A DNA stretch of 64,000 nucleotides from Pseudomonadota bacterium (GTDB taxonomy: Bacteria; Pseudomonadota; Gammaproteobacteria; Burkholderiales; Rhodocyclaceae): positions 1 to 64,000 of the forward strand of contig JAFEDK010000007.1 of assembly GCA_018241665.1 (NCBI GenBank). Reading direction: 5' to 3'. Each line of letters starts with the position of its first letter. Position 1 is the first letter of the stretch. The notes beneath the pieces are model-generated. The model saw only the letters and a list, made by a program, of their open reading frames with translations. It ran no database searches and had not been told where the DNA came from. Shown one piece after another: positions 7,823 through 17,216 of the stretch. The position numbers were made by a program, and so were the translations under genes.

Positions 7823-8213
7823 CGAAGTGCGCCCCGGCGAAAGCCTGCCGGACCTGGCGATCCCGATCACCGTGGCGCTGGTGGCCTCCGGCGCCATCGC
7901 GACCCGCGACTACTTTCCCGGTCACCACGATCTGCAGGCCGCCCGCGAGCTGGGCTCGCCGCACATCTTCATGAACATCCTGACCACCAGCGGCCTGGCG
8001 CAGCGTTACGTGGAAGCGTGGGCCGGCCCGCTGGCCTGCTTCAAGGACCTGAAGATCAAGCTCGGCGCGCCCAACTATCCGGGCGACACGATGACCTTCA
8101 GCGGCGAGGTGCTGGCCACCGATCCGGCGCGCCGCACGGTGGACGTGGCGCTGAAGGGCAAGAACTCCATGGGCAACCACGTGACCGGCACGGCCACGCT
8201 GGTGCTGCCCTGA
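7794..8213 (+). CDS. MaoC-like enoyl-CoA hydratase, ChsH1-like
   Basis: A 139-residue single hotdog domain of the MaoC family. The catalytic pair is D39 and H44 in RDYFPGHHD, the equivalent of D-x4-H in (R)-specific hydratases. The ATG at 7794 lies inside the upstream dehydrogenase gene; a longer start at 7752 would extend without any domain. In the ChsH1-ChsH2 system the small MaoC protein carries the catalytic residues while the fused protein does not. The same division is seen here with the 5696 gene. It would hydrate the C17 side-chain enoyl-CoA before retro-aldol cleavage. Confidence 0.85.
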   Translation: MTSKKTRRFDEVRPGESLPDLAIPITVALVASGAIATRDYFPGHHDLQAARELGSPHIFMNILTTSGLAQRYVEAWAGPLACFKDLKIKLGAPNYPGDTMTFSGEVLATDPARRTVDVALKGKNSMGNHVTGTATLVLP

Positions 8214-8231
8214 TCCGCGGGAGCACAGCAG

Positions 8232-9407
8232 ATGAACGATATGTCGATTTCCGGCCGCGCCGCCATCGTTGGCCTGGGCGCCACCGAATTCTCCAAGAAC
8301 TCCGGCCGCACCGAGCTGCGCCTGGCCATGGAGGCCACGCTGGCGGCCCTCGCCGACGCGGGCATCGAGCCTTCGGAGGTGGACGGCTTCAGCTCCTACA
8401 CCATGGACAAGGTGCCCGATTACGAGATCGCGCGCCTCCTGGGCAGCAAGAACGTGCGCTTCTTCTCGCAGATTCCCCATGGCGGCGGCGCGGCCTGCGC
8501 GCCGGTGGTGCATGCGGCGATGGCGGTGGCCACCGGCCTCGCCAAGACGGTGGTGGTGTGGCGCGCGATGAACGAGCGCTCCTGGTACCGCTTCGGCGCG
8601 CCCCATGACTTCGGCGGGGCGCCGGTGTTCGATGCGGTGAACTACGGCTGGTACATGCCCCACGGTTTCCACACGCCGGCGGCGTGGGTCGGCATGTTTG
8701 CGCAGCGTTACATGCACACCTACGGCGCCACGTCGGAGGACTTCGGCCGGGTGGCGGTGGCGGTGCGGGATTTTGCGGCGACGAACCCGGCGGCCTTCTT
8801 CTACGGCAAGCCGATCACGCTGGAAGAGCACCAGGCCTCGCGCTGGATTGCCGAGCCGCTGCACCTGCTCGACTGCTGCCAGGAATCCGACGGCGCGGTG
8901 GCGATGGTGATCACCTCCGCCGAGCGCGCGAAGGACCTGCGCCAGAAGCCGGTGATCGTGAAAGCGGGCTCCCAGGGCATCACCGAGGGCCAGCAGAGCA
9001 TGACCTCCTTCTACCGCGACGACATCACCGGCCTGCCGGAGATGGGCGTGGTGGCGAAGGAGCTGTATGCCCAGTCCGGCCTTGGCCCGGACGCCTTCCA
9101 GACGGCGGTGATCTACGACCACTTCACGCCCTTCGTGCTGCCGCAGCTGGAGGAGTTCGGCTTCTGCAAGCGCGGCGAGGCGAAGGAGTTCATCCGCGCC
9201 GGCCAGCACGCCCGCGGCGGCAGGCTGCCGATCAACACCCACGGCGGCCAGCTCGGCGAGGCCTACATCCACGGCATGAACGGCGTGGCGGAGGCGGTGC
9301 GCCAGGTGCGCGGCAGCGCGGTTAACCAGGTGGCGGACGTGGAAAACGTGCTGGTGACCGCCGGCACCGGCGTGCCGACCAGCGGCCTGATTCTCGGCAC
9401 GGCCTGA
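8232..9407 (+). CDS. thiolase-fold retro-aldolase, Ltp2/Sal-like
   Basis: A 391-residue thiolase-superfamily protein of the lipid-transfer/SCP2 branch. It lacks the nucleophilic Cys motif of true thiolases. Instead it has YDHF (Y295, H297) and GEAYIHG (near 345), the kind of Tyr/His residues proposed as catalytic in the steroid aldolase Ltp2. Such enzymes cleave a 22-hydroxy (or equivalent) side-chain CoA ester to a 17-keto steroid and propionyl- or acetyl-CoA, in complex with a DUF35 protein. The DUF35 partner is the C-terminal half of the 5696 product. It starts 18 bases after the MaoC gene. Confidence 0.88.
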   Translation: MNDMSISGRAAIVGLGATEFSKNSGRTELRLAMEATLAALADAGIEPSEVDGFSSYTMDKVPDYEIARLLGSKNVRFFSQIPHGGGAACAPVVHAAMAVATGLAKTVVVWRAMNERSWYRFGAPHDFGGAPVFDAVNYGWYMPHGFHTPAAWVGMFAQRYMHTYGATSEDFGRVAVAVRDFAATNPAAFFYGKPITLEEHQASRWIAEPLHLLDCCQESDGAVAMVITSAERAKDLRQKPVIVKAGSQGITEGQQSMTSFYRDDITGLPEMGVVAKELYAQSGLGPDAFQTAVIYDHFTPFVLPQLEEFGFCKRGEAKEFIRAGQHARGGRLPINTHGGQLGEAYIHGMNGVAEAVRQVRGSAVNQVADVENVLVTAGTGVPTSGLILGTA

Positions 9408-9419
9408 GGAGGAAGCACG

Positions 9420-10586
9420 ATGTTCGTCGATCTGACCCCCGAACAGCGGGCCCTGCGCCTCAAGGTGCGGGACTATTTCCAGAACCTCATGACGCCGGAA
9501 CTGCGCGCCAGCCTGCGCGGCAAGGAAGGCGGCGACGAGTACCGCGCCACCATCCGCCAGATGGGGCGCGACGGCTGGCTGGCGGTGGGCTGGCCCAAGG
9601 CCCATGGCGGCCAGGGCTACGCGGCCACCGAGCAGCTGATCTTCTTCGAGGAGGCCAACATCGCCGGGGCGCCGCTGCCCTTCGTGACGATCAGTACCGT
9701 CGGCCCGGCGTTGATGGAATACGGCACCGAGGCGCAGAAGCGCAAGTTCCTGCCGGGCATCGCCGCCGGCGAGATCATCTTCGCGATCGGTTACTCCGAG
9801 CCGGGCGCCGGCAGCGACCTGGCTGCGCTCAAGACGACCGCGCGGCCCGAGGGTGATCACTTCGTGGTGAACGGCAACAAGCTGTGGACCTCCGGCGCCG
9901 AGGCGGCGGACTTCATCTGGCTGGCCGCCCGCAGTGATGCGGACTTGCCGCGCCACAAGGGCGTGTCGATCCTGATCCTCGACACCACGCTGCCCGGCTT
10001 CTCCCATACGGTGATCCCGACCTGCAGCAATCCCACCGCCGCCACCTATTACGATAACGTGCGGGTGCCGGCCGACATGCTGGTGGGCGAGCTGAACGGC
10101 GGCTGGAAGCTGATCACCGCCCAGCTCAACCACGAGCGCCTGGGTCTGGGCTCGTGGTCCGACAAGGTGGCCGGGCTGTTCCGTCGGGTGTACCTGTGGG
10201 CGCGCAGCCAGGACGAGGCGGGCGCCCGCGCGGCGGACAAGCCCTGGGTGCGCAGCCTGCTCGCCGAGTGCTACGCACGCCTGGAGGCGATGCGGCTGAT
10301 CAACTTCCGCATCGCGGCGGACCTGGAGCGCGGCCAGATGGAAGTGGCGCTGGCGTCCACGACCAAGGTCTACGGCTCCGAGTCGTCCATCGAGATCCTG
10401 CGCAAGCTGTCGGAAGTGGTCGGCAACAGCGGCTTGGTGCGGGCGGGCTCGGCCGCCGCGGCGCTGCTTGGTGAGCTGGAATATGAACTGCGTGCATCGG
10501 TGACGTTGACCTTCGGCGGCGGCACCAACGAGATCCAGCGCGGGCTGATTGCCCAGTTCGGTCTCGGCATGCCCCGCGCCATGTGA
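9420..10586 (+). CDS. acyl-CoA dehydrogenase, SEP-AGSD type subunit
   Basis: A 388-residue acyl-CoA dehydrogenase with the flavin-contacting GYSEPGAGSDLAAL loop (near 123) and a C-terminal TFGGGTNEIQRGLIAQ. It lacks the R-QF motif in the C-terminal domain. It complements the 6686 product, and together they would form a ChsE1-ChsE2-like heterotetramer. A strong GAGGAGGAA ribosome binding site precedes the ATG. It lies in the operator 2 operon behind the aldolase gene. Confidence 0.88.
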   Translation: MFVDLTPEQRALRLKVRDYFQNLMTPELRASLRGKEGGDEYRATIRQMGRDGWLAVGWPKAHGGQGYAATEQLIFFEEANIAGAPLPFVTISTVGPALMEYGTEAQKRKFLPGIAAGEIIFAIGYSEPGAGSDLAALKTTARPEGDHFVVNGNKLWTSGAEAADFIWLAARSDADLPRHKGVSILILDTTLPGFSHTVIPTCSNPTAATYYDNVRVPADMLVGELNGGWKLITAQLNHERLGLGSWSDKVAGLFRRVYLWARSQDEAGARAADKPWVRSLLAECYARLEAMRLINFRIAADLERGQMEVALASTTKVYGSESSIEILRKLSEVVGNSGLVRAGSAAAALLGELEYELRASVTLTFGGGTNEIQRGLIAQFGLGMPRAM

Positions 10587-10613
10587 TGGCGCGGTGGATG
10601 AGAGGAGAGAGCG

Positions 10614-11822
10614 ATGAGTGAGATGGACGCGTTCCGCGCGGAAACCCGCGCCTGGCTGGACGCCAACTGCCCGCCGTCCATGCGCACCCCGACGCCGGAT
10701 GGCGGGCTGGTGTGGGGTGGCCGCCAGGTGGATTTCCAGTCGGAAGAGCAGCGCCTGTGGTTCGAGCGCATGCGCGACAAGGGCTGGTTCTGCCCGGACT
10801 GGCCGGAGGCCTACGGCGGCGGAGGGCTGAGCCCGGAGCAGAACGCCATTCTGGAGGCCGAGATGCGGCGCCTGCGCTGCCGGCCGCCGCAGATCAACCT
10901 GGGCATCTGGATGCTCGGGCCGGTGCTGCTGGAGTACGGCAGCGAGGAGCAGAAGCAGCGCTTCCTGACGCCGATGGCGCGCGGCGAGATCCGCTGGTGC
11001 CAGGGCTTCTCGGAGCCCAACGCCGGCTCGGATCTGGCCAGCCTGAAGACCACCGCCCGCGACGCCGGCGACCATTACGTGATCGACGGCAGCAAGATCT
11101 GGACGTCCTACGGCGACAAGTCGGACTGGATGTACGCGCTGGTGCGCACCGATACGGCCGCGCCGAAGCACCTGGGCATCAGCCTGATCGTGCTCGACAT
11201 GCGTTCGCCGGGCGTCAGCGTGGCGCCGATCGACCTGATCAGCGGCAAGTCGGCCTTCTGCCAGGTGTTCTTCGACGGTGTGAAGGTGCCCAAGGACCAG
11301 CTGATCGGCCCCCTCAACGGCGGCTGGACGCTGGCCAAGCGGCTGCTGCAGCACGAACGCAAGGCGATGTCCAAGTTCGGCGAGATCAGCTTGCCGACGC
11401 ACTTCCACCTGCTGCCGCTGATCGAGCGCTACGTGCCGGCGTCCACGCGCCCGGCCGACGTGGCGCTGCGCGCCCGCGCCAGCGCGGTGGCGATGGACGA
11501 GCACGCCTACACGCTCACCGTGCAGCGGATGGGCGAGGAAGCCCGTGTCGGCCGCGACGTGTCGGGCCTGATGGCGATCATGAAGCTGGTGCACACCGAG
11601 CAGGAGCGCGACAAGTTCGAGGTGCTGCTAGACGCCCTTGGCCACCGCGCGCTGGGCTGGGAGTGTGATGAATTCACTGAACAGGAAAAGGCCATCACCA
11701 AGGGCTGGCTGGGCAGCTTCGCGCTGACGATTTCCGGCGGCGCCTCCGAGATCCAGCTCAACGTCATCGCCAAGCGGGTGCTCGGATTGCCCGATGGCAA
11801 ACAGGGAGACAAGCAGTCATGA
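10614..11822 (+). CDS. acyl-CoA dehydrogenase, SEP-AGSD type subunit
   Basis: A 402-residue acyl-CoA dehydrogenase with GFSEPNAGSDLASL (near 138) and SGGASEIQLNVIAKRVLG at the C-terminus. The R-QF motif is absent. It overlaps the next gene by ATGA, which suggests translational coupling with its partner subunit (11819). The pair could act in an earlier beta-oxidation round, like ChsE4-ChsE5 for longer side chains; the round is not decidable from sequence. Confidence 0.88.
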   Translation: MSEMDAFRAETRAWLDANCPPSMRTPTPDGGLVWGGRQVDFQSEEQRLWFERMRDKGWFCPDWPEAYGGGGLSPEQNAILEAEMRRLRCRPPQINLGIWMLGPVLLEYGSEEQKQRFLTPMARGEIRWCQGFSEPNAGSDLASLKTTARDAGDHYVIDGSKIWTSYGDKSDWMYALVRTDTAAPKHLGISLIVLDMRSPGVSVAPIDLISGKSAFCQVFFDGVKVPKDQLIGPLNGGWTLAKRLLQHERKAMSKFGEISLPTHFHLLPLIERYVPASTRPADVALRARASAVAMDEHAYTLTVQRMGEEARVGRDVSGLMAIMKLVHTEQERDKFEVLLDALGHRALGWECDEFTEQEKAITKGWLGSFALTISGGASEIQLNVIAKRVLGLPDGKQGDKQS

Positions 11823-12952
11823 GTCTGATCCTCAACGAAGAGCAGCGCCTGCTCGCCGACACCGCGCGGGAATTCCTCTCCGCGCGCAGCCCGGTGACGG
11901 CCCAGCGCCGCCTGCGCGACGAGCGCGTGGCGGAGGGCTTCGACGCCAAGCTGTGGCAGGACATCGCAGGCCTCGGGTGGACCGGTATTCCATTCGGCGA
12001 GGAGTCCGGCGGGTTGGCTTTCGGCTACCAGGGCCTCGGCCCGGTGTTCGAGGAGATCGGCCGCAACCTGAGCGCGACGCCGCTGCTGTCGTCGGTGGTG
12101 CTGGCCGGCTCGCTGCTGGAACAGGCTGGATCGAAGGCCCAGCGCGAGGCCTGGCTGCCGGCGCTCATCGCCGGTGAAAAGCGCCTGGCGCTGGCGGTGG
12201 ACGAGCAGGTTCGCCACGATCCGTCGGCCATCGCGTTGACGGCTGTGGCCGACGGCGACGGCCTGCGGCTGGACGGCGAGAAGGTCTTCGTCGTCGATGG
12301 CGTGGGTGCGGATGGCTGGCTGGTGGCGGCCCGCGAAGGCGCGGATCTCGGCCTGTTCCTGGTGGAAGCCGGTACGCCGGGTGTCACCGTGATGCCGACC
12401 GGCCTGGTGGACTCGCGCAACCATGCGCGCCTGCGTCTGGACGGCGTGAAGCTGCCGGCGTCGGCGCGGATCGGCGCGGCGGGAGAAGCGGCGGCGGTGC
12501 TCGATGCGGCCCTCGACCGTGGGCGCCTGTGCCTGGCGGCGGAGCTGCTCGGTGCGTCGGCGAAGCTCTTTGAGCTGACGGTGGAGTATCTGAAGACCCG
12601 CGTGCAGTTCGATGCGCCCATCGGCTCCTTCCAGGCCCTGCAGCATCGGGCGGCCTGGTGCCATGTGCACCTGGAACTGGCGCGCAGCACCGTGATGGCC
12701 GGCTTCGCGGCCCTCGACGACGCGCAATGCGGCGCGGACGAACGGGCGCGGCTGGCCAGCCTGGCCAAGTGGAAGGCCGGCGAGACGGCTCATCGGGTCA
12801 GCAACGAGGCGGTGCAGATGCACGGCGGCATCGGCGTCACCGACGAGCTGGATGTGGGCCTGTACCTGAAGCGCATCCGCGTCGCCCAGGCCTGCCTGGG
12901 GGATGGGGACTTCCACAGCCAGCGCTACGCGGCGCTCACCGGCGAGGGCTGA
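11819..12952 (+). CDS. acyl-CoA dehydrogenase, R-QF type subunit
   Basis: A 377-residue acyl-CoA dehydrogenase. The C-terminal domain has TRVQFDAPIGSFQALQ (near 260) and MHGGIGVTDELDV (near 335). The SEPxAGSD loop is missing. It is coupled by a 4-base overlap to the 10614 gene and most likely forms a heteromer with it. Confidence 0.87.
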   Translation: MSLILNEEQRLLADTAREFLSARSPVTAQRRLRDERVAEGFDAKLWQDIAGLGWTGIPFGEESGGLAFGYQGLGPVFEEIGRNLSATPLLSSVVLAGSLLEQAGSKAQREAWLPALIAGEKRLALAVDEQVRHDPSAIALTAVADGDGLRLDGEKVFVVDGVGADGWLVAAREGADLGLFLVEAGTPGVTVMPTGLVDSRNHARLRLDGVKLPASARIGAAGEAAAVLDAALDRGRLCLAAELLGASAKLFELTVEYLKTRVQFDAPIGSFQALQHRAAWCHVHLELARSTVMAGFAALDDAQCGADERARLASLAKWKAGETAHRVSNEAVQMHGGIGVTDELDVGLYLKRIRVAQACLGDGDFHSQRYAALTGEG

Positions 12953-12997
12953 GATGAACCGGCGCGGCGCAGCAGTAATGGCGACAAGGAGCAGACC

Positions 12998-14443
12998 ATG
13001 AGCCGACTCGCAGCCGCGCTGCTGCCGCCCGCGCCGAGCCGGGATGCGCTGCTGGAGCGCCACGGCGAGCGCTACAAGTGGTGGGCGCTGGCGGTGGTGG
13101 CTTGCGGCATCGTCGCGGCGGTGTTCTCCACCACCAGCTTCAGCGTGGCGGTGCCGGCGATGGGGGCCTACTTCGGCATGGGCCAGGACCGGGTCCAGTG
13201 GGTCATCACCGGCTACATGGCGGCGATGACCGTCGCCATGCTGCCGACGCCGTGGCTGCTCGACCGCTACGGCTTCCGGCAGGTTTTCCTGGGCACGGTG
13301 CTGTTCCTGGCGGTGAGCAGCGTGGCGGGCTTCCTCGCCACGGACTTCGCGACGACGGTGGCGATCCGCATCGTGCAGGGCGCGGCGGCGGGCATCCAGC
13401 AGCCGCTGGCGATGATCGTGGTGATGCGCCTGTTTCCGCCCGGCAGCCAGGGCAGGGCGTCGGGGTTGCTGAGCTTCGGCATCGTGCTGGCGCCGGCGGT
13501 GGCGCCGACCCTGGCCGGCATGCTGCTTGACCGCTACGGCTGGCAGGCGATCTTCCTGCTCAACGTGCCGTTCTGCCTGATTGCCGGCGTGCTGGCCATG
13601 CATTTGCTGGCCCGTGCCGACGAGACCCTGCGGCGGCCCTTCGACTGGTACGGCGTGGTGCTGCTCAGCGTGATGACGCTGGTGCTGATCGAATGGGTGG
13701 CCGGCCTGCGCGAGGCGGGGCCGCTGGCGATCGCGAGCCTCATTGAAGCCGCGGTGGTGGCCTTGAGCGGCACGCTGTTCGTGCGCCACGCGGCGCGGGC
13801 CAAGGCGCCGATCTTCGCGCTGAGCCTGTTCCATGAGCGCTCGTTCGCGATGGGCATCGTGGTGTCCTTCGCCTACGGTGTCGGCGTGTATGCGTCCACC
13901 TACCTGATTCCGGTGTTTCTGCAGAACGCGCTGGGCTACCAGGCGACACCGGCTGGCCTGGCGCTGATGCCGTCCGGCTTCGCGCTGGCGGTGACGATTC
14001 CGCTGGCCGGCATCCTCGCCGACCGTCATTCGCCGCGCTGGATCACCGTCGGCGGCCTGCTGCTGTTCGGCCTGTCCTTCCTGTTCTTCGCGGTACGCGG
14101 CAAGGCCATCAGCTACGCCGAACTGTTGTGGGTGACGGTGGCCGGGCGCATCGGCCTGGGGCTGATCATTCCGGCGCTGACGCTGGCCACGTTGCGCCAC
14201 CTGCAGCCGCGCCAGCTCGGCGAGGCGTCGATGGTCAACAACTACATCCGCCAGCTCGGCGGCGTGCTGGGCATCGCGATCGTCGCGGTGTTCGTCGAAT
14301 GGCGGCTGGCCGTGCATGGGCCCGGCCCGGCGGGGGTGGATGCGGCCTATTCGGAGGCCTTCCTGTTTCTTACGGTGACTTTCCTGGTGGCGACGGTGGC
14401 CGCCTTGCGCATGAAGCCGCGGCAGGGCCTTGCGGCAGCGTGA
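12998..14443 (+). CDS. MFS transporter, DHA2 (EmrB/QacA) family
   Basis: A 481-residue integral membrane protein with about 12-14 hydrophobic segments. It has the MFS loop LLDRYGFRQVF after the second helix, and the motif RIVQGAAAGIQQPLAM typical of drug:H+ antiporters. It is the last gene of the operator 2 operon and has its own AAGGAG site. It could export toxic intermediates or carry steroid acids; direction is not readable. It ends 12 bases from the converging sensor kinase gene, with no obvious terminator between. Confidence 0.87.
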   Translation: MSRLAAALLPPAPSRDALLERHGERYKWWALAVVACGIVAAVFSTTSFSVAVPAMGAYFGMGQDRVQWVITGYMAAMTVAMLPTPWLLDRYGFRQVFLGTVLFLAVSSVAGFLATDFATTVAIRIVQGAAAGIQQPLAMIVVMRLFPPGSQGRASGLLSFGIVLAPAVAPTLAGMLLDRYGWQAIFLLNVPFCLIAGVLAMHLLARADETLRRPFDWYGVVLLSVMTLVLIEWVAGLREAGPLAIASLIEAAVVALSGTLFVRHAARAKAPIFALSLFHERSFAMGIVVSFAYGVGVYASTYLIPVFLQNALGYQATPAGLALMPSGFALAVTIPLAGILADRHSPRWITVGGLLLFGLSFLFFAVRGKAISYAELLWVTVAGRIGLGLIIPALTLATLRHLQPRQLGEASMVNNYIRQLGGVLGIAIVAVFVEWRLAVHGPGPAGVDAAYSEAFLFLTVTFLVATVAALRMKPRQGLAAA

Positions 14444-14455
14444 AGGGCTTCGGGC

Positions 14456-17059
14456 TCAGGGTTTTGGTGCGGACAGCCAGCGGAGCACGGCGGCGTAGAG
14501 CGCAGCCGGCTCGACCGGTTTGGCCAGGTGGTCGTTCATGCCGGCCTCCAGGCAGCGCTGGCGGTCCTCGTCGAAGGCATTGGCGGTCATCGCGATGATC
14601 GGTGTCGAGCCGTGGCCGGGCAGGCGGCGGATCGCGCGGGTGGCGTCGAGGCCGTTCAGGCGCGGCATCTGCATGTCCATCAGGATCAGTGCGTAGGCTG
14701 TCGCGCCGGCCAGTGCCACCGCCTGTTCCCCGTCGGCCGCCAGGTCGATGCACAGGCCGGCTTCCTCCAGCATCTCGCGGGCGACTTCCTGGGTGACCGG
14801 TTCGTCCTCCACCAGCATCACCCGGGCGCCGGCGTAGCCGGCACGGATCTGTGCCTCGGCGTCGTGATTCGGCACCGGTACGGCGGTACTGCCTTCGGCC
14901 AGCGTGTCGAGGGGCAGCACGAGCCAGAAGGTGCTGCCCTCGCCCGTGCGGCTGTCGACGCCGAGCAGTCCGCCCATCAGGTGGGCGAGGCGCCGGCTGA
15001 TGGCCAGGCCGAGGCCGGTGCCGCCATACTTGCGGGTCATCGAGCCGTCGGCCTGCTCGAAGGCCTTGAAAAGCCGCTCGTGGTCTTCCGGAGCGATGCC
15101 GATGCCGGTGTCCGTAACCGAGAAACGCAGGCGGGCGTGCTCGGTCGTCTGCTCGATGCAGTGCACGCCGATCGTGACGCTGCCTTGCTCGGTGAACTTG
15201 ACCGCGTTGCTGGCCAGGTTGAGGAGGATCTGACCGATGCGCAGCGGGTCGCCCTGGCAGCGCAACTCGCCAAGCGCCGGCGCCATGTCGATGTGCAACT
15301 GCAGGCCCTTGTCCTTGGCTTGCCGGTCGATCAGCGCGAGCAGGCTGTCCATCACGTCGCGCACCGTGAACGGCATGTGCTCCAGTACCAGGCGGTCGGC
15401 TTCGATCTTTGAGAGGTCGAGGATGTCGTTGATGACCTGCAGCAGGTGCCGCGAGGCCTGGCTGATCTTTGCCAGGCGGTCGCGCAGGCGTGGGGTGGCC
15501 GCGTCGCGCAGGGCCAGGCTGGTCAAGCCGAGGATGGCGTTCATCGGCGTGCGCAGCTCGTGGCTCATGTTGGCGAGGAACATGCTCTTGGCGCGGCTCG
15601 CCGCTTCGGCGGCCTCCCGCTGGTCGCGGGTGCGCAGGGTTTCGATGCCGAAGCTGAGGTTGCGGGCCAGCTCTTCCAGCAGCACTACTTCCTGCGGGTT
15701 GAACATGTCGCGGTCGGCCGCGTACAGGGTCAGCGCGCCGATGGTCGAGCGGGAGACATTGAGGGGCAGGCCGATGCTGGAACGGAAGCCGGCCCGGCTG
15801 CCCTGGTCATGCCACGGCGCCATCCGCGGGTTGGTCTGGAAATGCTGGATGAGCTGGGTGGTGCCGGTGCGAACGGCGGTGCCGGTCGGACCGCGTCCGA
15901 TGGGGAGGGCTTCGTCCCACGACACGCGGATGTTCGACAGGTATTCGTCGGCGTGCTCGCCGAACTGGGCGACCGGGCGTACGCTCCGCCCTTCGTCCTG
16001 CTCGCGGAGCCCGACCCACACCATCTGGTAGCCGCCGGTTTCGACGATCAGGCGGCACACGTCGGACAGGAGTTGCGCCTCGCTCTGGGCAGAGAACAAG
16101 GCCAGGTTGCAGTCGCCCAGCAGGCGCAGGGCCCGGTTGAGGCGGAATTGCTCGCGGACCGAGTCGCTGCGTTCCTGGTCGAGCTGGCACAGGCGCTCCT
16201 GGGTGTCGGCCAGACGGTCGAGCACGCTGCCTTCCGCTCCGGCCGGGCGGGGCAAGGGGCCGCGGGAAGGGCTGCGGCCGAGTTCCGCGATGGCGGTATA
16301 GACCTCGAGGGCCGAGCCTCCGAGGATCTTCTTCTGGCGGCGATGGACGCTGTGCACCAGGGCCACGAGCAGGATCAGCATCAGGCCGAAGGCGGAGCGG
16401 ACCTGGATGGCCTGGTCCTGAGCGGCTTGGACGTCCTCCAGCGTGCGCTGGTCGAGCATTTTTTCGAATTCGCCGATCGGCGTCATGATCCCCGCCTTGG
16501 CCCGGTGGTAGGCCGCGTCGTAGAGCATGGCGATGGCCCGTTCGCGCCGGGCCGCCAGGTCGGGCGTGTCAGCCTCGATCAGGGTTATCGCGGCGATTTC
16601 GGTGCGGGTCAGCGCGTCGGACTTGGTCTTGGCTTCCTGCAGTTTGGCGAACTCCTCGTCGGAGACGCCGGCGCGGCGCATCAGGCTCAGCAATGGCACC
16701 GCTTCGCCGCGGGAGCGGGGGCGGTGGTCGTCGGCCAGGACCAGGTCCCAGTAGATGTTCTCGTAATTTGCCGGACGGGCGCGGCGGCCATCCCGGATGT
16801 CGAGGATTTCCTGGTAGTGAGCCTTGTAGAGCGGGTTGCCGGTGACCACGTAGGTCCGCACCATGCGCGTCAGATCGTCGGAGGACTGGCGCAGCTCCTC
16901 GGCCAGCTGAAAGGACTGCTGGCGCAGCTCGTTGGCCCGGTCGACCTGCTTTTCAGCCCTTACATAGACCACGAAGGTCATCACCATCACGACGAACAGG
17001 CCGAGCGTCAGCCAGATGTGGCTGGAGAACCGGGGCAGGGCGCCTTGGGCTGACGGCAT
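14456..17059 (-). CDS. hybrid sensor histidine kinase/response regulator
   Basis: An 867-residue membrane kinase. It has a transmembrane helix at about 15-33, a periplasmic region to about 222, a second helix at 223-238 and a GAF domain at about 325-475. These are followed by HisKA with phospho-accepting H500 in MSHELRTP, a HATPase domain with N, G1 (TDTGIG) and G2 (GGTGLGLAI) boxes, and a C-terminal receiver (VEDEP, LMDMQMP). The start at 17059 places the first helix correctly; frame upstream of it has no domain and no clear ribosome site is visible. No separate response regulator is adjacent. Signal unknown; no operator of the steroid type precedes it. Confidence 0.88.
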   Translation of the reverse strand: MPSAQGALPRFSSHIWLTLGLFVVMVMTFVVYVRAEKQVDRANELRQQSFQLAEELRQSSDDLTRMVRTYVVTGNPLYKAHYQEILDIRDGRRARPANYENIYWDLVLADDHRPRSRGEAVPLLSLMRRAGVSDEEFAKLQEAKTKSDALTRTEIAAITLIEADTPDLAARRERAIAMLYDAAYHRAKAGIMTPIGEFEKMLDQRTLEDVQAAQDQAIQVRSAFGLMLILLVALVHSVHRRQKKILGGSALEVYTAIAELGRSPSRGPLPRPAGAEGSVLDRLADTQERLCQLDQERSDSVREQFRLNRALRLLGDCNLALFSAQSEAQLLSDVCRLIVETGGYQMVWVGLREQDEGRSVRPVAQFGEHADEYLSNIRVSWDEALPIGRGPTGTAVRTGTTQLIQHFQTNPRMAPWHDQGSRAGFRSSIGLPLNVSRSTIGALTLYAADRDMFNPQEVVLLEELARNLSFGIETLRTRDQREAAEAASRAKSMFLANMSHELRTPMNAILGLTSLALRDAATPRLRDRLAKISQASRHLLQVINDILDLSKIEADRLVLEHMPFTVRDVMDSLLALIDRQAKDKGLQLHIDMAPALGELRCQGDPLRIGQILLNLASNAVKFTEQGSVTIGVHCIEQTTEHARLRFSVTDTGIGIAPEDHERLFKAFEQADGSMTRKYGGTGLGLAISRRLAHLMGGLLGVDSRTGEGSTFWLVLPLDTLAEGSTAVPVPNHDAEAQIRAGYAGARVMLVEDEPVTQEVAREMLEEAGLCIDLAADGEQAVALAGATAYALILMDMQMPRLNGLDATRAIRRLPGHGSTPIIAMTANAFDEDRQRCLEAGMNDHLAKPVEPAALYAAVLRWLSAPKP

Positions 17060-17164
17060 ACGGGTGACGGCGTGCGCGATGGATCGGTCTGGGCAAGGGA
17101 CAAAGCCATTATCACCGATATGGGCATGCCGACGCTGTGCCGGAATGTGTCCCGCGACGGGGTC

Positions 17165-17194
17165 GGGCGGTGCGGTCCATCCTCCGCACCGCCC
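17165..17194 (-). terminator. hairpin downstream of FadH-like gene
   Basis: GGGCGGTGCGG (17165-17175) pairs with CCGCACCGCCC (17184-17194), an 11-bp stem with an 8-base loop. It lies 23 bases past the stop of the minus-strand flavoprotein gene. No T-run follows, so factor-independent termination is uncertain. Confidence 0.5.
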
Positions 17195-17216
17195 CTTGAG
17201 GCCGGGACGACCCCGC

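Noticed and set aside
4097-11594. Very long open frames on the minus strand (about 1266 and 1400 codons) opposite the side-chain genes
   Set aside because: They lie antisense to well-supported genes. Their products are Arg/His/Ala-rich with no family resemblance. High GC at third positions removes stop codons on the other strand.
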